Notes under the pieces: model-generated | Database searches by the model: none | What the model saw: only the letters and a program-made list of their open reading frames with translations | What the model was told of the DNA's origin: nothing | Program-made: the position numbers and the translations under genes | Assembly: GCF_050948215.1 (NCBI RefSeq) | Contig: NC_135163.1 | Coordinates: 1,860,001-1,924,000 of the forward strand | DNA: 64,000 bases | Direction of reading: 5' to 3' | Origin: Halictus rubicundus | Lineage: Eukaryota > Arthropoda > Insecta > Hymenoptera > Halictidae | In this document: piece after piece, positions 60,504-64,000 of the stretch | How positions within the stretch are numbered: position 1 is the stretch's first letter | Layout: every line of letters begins with the position of its first letter

Positions 60504-63500
60504 CCGAATGAAATTTACCTAGACGTTGAAACAAGACACATTTTGATGAATTTTGATAGGAGTACCTGCAGGCTACGACAGTTGTAACAATTTCGTTTGG
60601 GATTAATGTGGAAACGATGTATCGAAGGTATTCGAGCTGTCGATCGTGCTTATCGAGGGTTCGAATACGGCGTGTTCGGGTTCGAAGCTACCTGCGAAAG
60701 ATTCGAGGCAACGCGAGAAGTTATTGTCGGGTTGTTCGCGTGCCCTATTCGAAAGTTGAACGGTTTCGGACGCGAGAAATTAAGCGAGTCGGAGGACTTT
60801 TAAGAAAGGTTGGACGACGATCCGAGGCGGATTCGGCTTACGGTTAACCGCCGTCTAATAGGCGTTCGTGCCCCTCGATTGATTTCAGGATTATCCGGTT
60901 CTGGTTCTGCTTCTGGTTGCCAACTGCGATCATACCCATTTCTTTCGGCCACCGCCGTCGACGTCGCTTCCTTCTGTCTCTCCTCGTCGCACCTTCGCCC
61001 CGGCAATCCTAAACCTACGCTTCGTATAGCCGGCAAATTGGTGGCACTTCTGCGGTCGAGCGATTAAGTGGTTTCAAGAGATATCCTCCGAGAAAATTGG
61101 CGAGGTGGAGAGCGGACCGAGTTTTAATTAACGTTCATCTTTCCTCGTGCTTTTCGAAAGACTCGCCTCGCCTCGCCTCGCCTCGCCTCGCCTCGCCCTG
61201 CCGCGTACCCGCGAGTCCCGCAAATTACTCCAAGCTCGGGAACACTTTATAAATTCGGAGCGGAAAAAAAATTCGTCCCTCGGGAGACTTCCCAAGTTTC
61301 CCTCGATGCTCCGTCGACGCACGAATAGTCGGACGTGTTTCGATCGTTTCGGGGCATTAGTGCGAGGCGAGCACAGGGTGGCGCAAGGTGGTTCGAAATT
61401 GCCGAAACGCGGTCTAAATTGATAACTAAATTAATGATTTTTCGATTATTAATGGAAGTTACACGCGCACACTAAACGCTGTCATAAAGATTTATTGTCA
61501 TGGTTCACCTTCGTAGAACTTTTCACGAGAGCTCTGAAATCAAAGAAAAAATGCCTGTCCAGGAAGACTCACACTTCTCTCTGAAGTAATTGCAATTTCT
61601 GATATCATACATATTTCTCCTGTTTCTCTGATTTGCTGAGTTTACGATGAATTTTACGTTAAAGTATTTCTTAGAATATACCTGAGATATGCGCATCGAA
61701 ATTTTTGCTACCTTGAGGATAACAACAAAAATCGCTTATACGTAAAAATGCTGAGACGTAGAGGTAACGTAATTCACTGTGTGTGCACATAACATGGAAA
61801 TAAACTCTTGTTAGCGATAACTCATCCAGTGTAAGGTTCAGAGGGTACGCTTATACGACGTTATTTAATCACAGTCAAAAATTTCAATTTCTTAGGGTAA
61901 AACCAGCCTTACGAGGGTAGTTTTTCATCCCAGTAAAAACAAAATCAGAATCAAATTCCACGACTCGGAAACCATGAGAACCGATGAGTTTGCAATTAAT
62001 TCTGCACATTCGAAAAATATCACGGACCAACAATTAGGCGTTTTGGCCACTTGGAACCACCGGGATGGCGTTTTGGTCGGCGTTCGTCAAAGAGATCGTC
62101 GAATCGATTTTCAAGCGTTCCGATAGGTCACGCGAGCCGTTTGGCTCCTGTTACGCGAACCTTTCCTCGCGATATTATTAAACATCGCCGTGGCATTAAG
62201 CGTCGAGCGCGTCAAAATATGGGGATGAAGTCGGGAGGTTTGGTTCGCCGCGCCGGCGAGCTCGGTAGCCGTCAATCAACCGAGCGCTCGCAGAAAATGA
62301 AATCGCGAGCGACATAAATATTCGAAACGGACGGAACGTAAACGTCGCGTAGAGAAACTGCGAAACTTGTAAACGGTCGGGCAGCTCGCGCTCAAATTCG
62401 CGCTCGCAGTACAGGATACGACTATCGATACGAGCCTCGTTCTTTTTTTTTTACTGCTTCCCAATACCGGTACATCTCCATTCCCTTTTCGGACTCGCGA
62501 AGAGCGCGCTCTCGACCGGTGACGATTCCCGACCTGAAACGCTCTCGGCGTCCTCGGACAGTGACGAGCGTTTCGATACCGGGAGATCGGCAACGTCATC
62601 GATCAGATTCCTACGACAAAACGTAGAACCGGAGGGAGCGCGCCTCGCGATCAAACGAAAGACGAGAATAAGTGCCGCGTAACCGCGCGGCGATTTGTCC
62701 GGATCAGCGTCAGACTAAGCAGATTACGAGCTCTCCCCAAACGAGGCGGCAACCCCGTGAGCGAACCATAAGCGAACCGTGGCCATCGGCTCGAACTCGC
62801 CCGGTCCGTTGGGAGTTGGGAGGTCCGTCCCATCGATGGACAACTCGGCCAAGTAACTCGCGAGTCTCTTCCTCCCGTGACTTTGATTCTACAGAAACTT
62901 AAAATCCGATTTAATTTGTATCAAATTTTATTTGATCCGATTTCTATTAATTCTCAGGTTCCTATAACGCCGGTGCCAATTAATGGGAGGGTTGACTGTA
63001 CGAAAGAATACCTCCGCGAATCTACCAATTGCACTGATTGTAAGTTGACATTCGCGCAACGAGCTAGAACCTACTGTATCCGTTTCGGAAGACTGGGACA
63101 CGAAAGCATGGGTTGCGCTGGCATCGATGACGGCGAGAACAGGACAGTTCCATCAAAAGAACAGATATCGATAACAAAGCGGCGCATTTATACGGCAACT
63201 AAATATATCCTCTGGCCGAGCAGATCCACGCCGGCGGAGGCGCGGGGGCCTCGCATCTAAAGATACATCCGTAAAGTTACGTCGCCCGGGGTCGTGAAAG
63301 GCTTCTGCTTTGACGCGATCCTTTGAAGTGGTTTTTCCTCGGACCGCGAGTATTTAAACGGATTCACCTGATCGTAACGTCGGCCGTAACCGTTTGCGAG
63401 CGCGGGCAGTTCCTTTGGAAAAAAAACCACGCGCCACGACTGGGAAGGGCTCGAACGACCGGAAGCGATGCTTTCGACATCGGCATCGGCATCGGCTTTG

Positions 63501-64000
63501 GCTTTTCCCTTTGACGGTTCGCGCGGAGCTGTGATAGCCGGACGCTACCGGCCAGCAAACCGGAGCAGACATTTTCGTTCGAGAGATCGACGTCGAAGCT
63601 CCTCGACTGCTTCCACCGTGGTCGCAGAGGCCTCCGAGAAGAGTATCGCGGGACGATTAGTACGGTCGGTGGTTTTACGTTACGGGGAAAAAACGAGGAG
63701 AGGGAAAGAAGGGGGTTTCGTCGAGCGAGCAGCGATCGCGTCGGTCCATGGTTTCCGGCTCATTTCTGGCACGGCTCCCCCGAGAATTATAACATTTATC
63801 TTTCGCGGATAATAACGGAATTGAATCGCGTGAAATTTCTAACTCGTAATAATATCGCAGTCGGTTTTTTGTATATCTTAAACCGTGTAATTACAATGAT
63901 CCGCCACGATGATATCGCGCGCGATCCGCGCGTATCGCTACCTACGTATTTAGCGCGCACAGGCAATTTCCTGCTTTATTATAATAATATCCGGAGCAAT
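60504..64000. other. Terminal gene-poor stretch
   Basis: GC-rich except for an AT-rich island at 61420-62040 in which I recognise no element. It contains a (CGCCT)n run (61162-61197). Open frames are short or compositional. No coding exon recognised. Confidence 0.5.
61162..61197. repeat. (CGCCT)n pentanucleotide microsatellite
   Basis: Seven units of CGCCT. Confidence 0.95.

Overview
The window is nuclear DNA from an insect, most likely a hymenopteran and perhaps a bee. The evidence is the insect-style intron/exon genes, a myosin VIIa of exactly the fly length, a GC- and CpG-rich background with many (GA)n tracts, and abundant small TTAA- and TA-flanked transposons. The species cannot be named from sequence alone.

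The first 24 kb are gene-dense. Four genes could be rebuilt exon by exon, with every splice phase joining in frame. They are myosin VIIa (crinkled/Myo7a, minus strand, 20 coding exons, 2167 aa), a WD40+FYVE endosomal protein of the WDFY2 type (minus, 7 exons, 408 aa), an AKTIP/FTS-type inactive-E2-fold protein (plus, 7 exons, 267 aa) and Cdc42 (plus, 4 exons, 191 aa). WDFY2 and AKTIP are head to head, 762 bp apart between start codons, with a DREF-type TATCGATA site near the AKTIP start. Both families are described as early-endosome and Akt-linked, so the shared promoter may have functional meaning. Cdc42 and myosin VIIa are both actin-cytoskeleton genes, but nothing in the sequence ties their regulation together.

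From about 24 kb to the right edge (about 40 kb) I see no convincing protein-coding gene. This gene-poor stretch is GC- and CpG-rich DNA full of microsatellites, interrupted by AT-rich islands that mostly coincide with mobile elements. Those elements are several TTAA-flanked piggyBac-like MITEs, some nested; TA-flanked Tc1/mariner-like MITEs; a 1.2 kb foldback element; a three-copy 240-bp tandem repeat; two hAT-like short elements; and two Transib elements in inverted orientation.

The most striking find is the Transib pair (47.66-48.95 kb minus, 57.04-58.36 kb plus). Transib is the DNA-transposon superfamily from which the RAG1 recombinase is thought to descend. The ends here look like V(D)J recombination signals: heptamer CACAGTG or CACTGTG, a 23-bp spacer and an A-rich nonamer. 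The plus-strand copy is flanked by a perfect 5-bp GAGCG duplication. Both copies carry the same broken C-terminal transposase fragment, with the frameshift right at the conserved SEEAQEARNKD motif, so they are non-autonomous and probably moved by a transposase encoded elsewhere.
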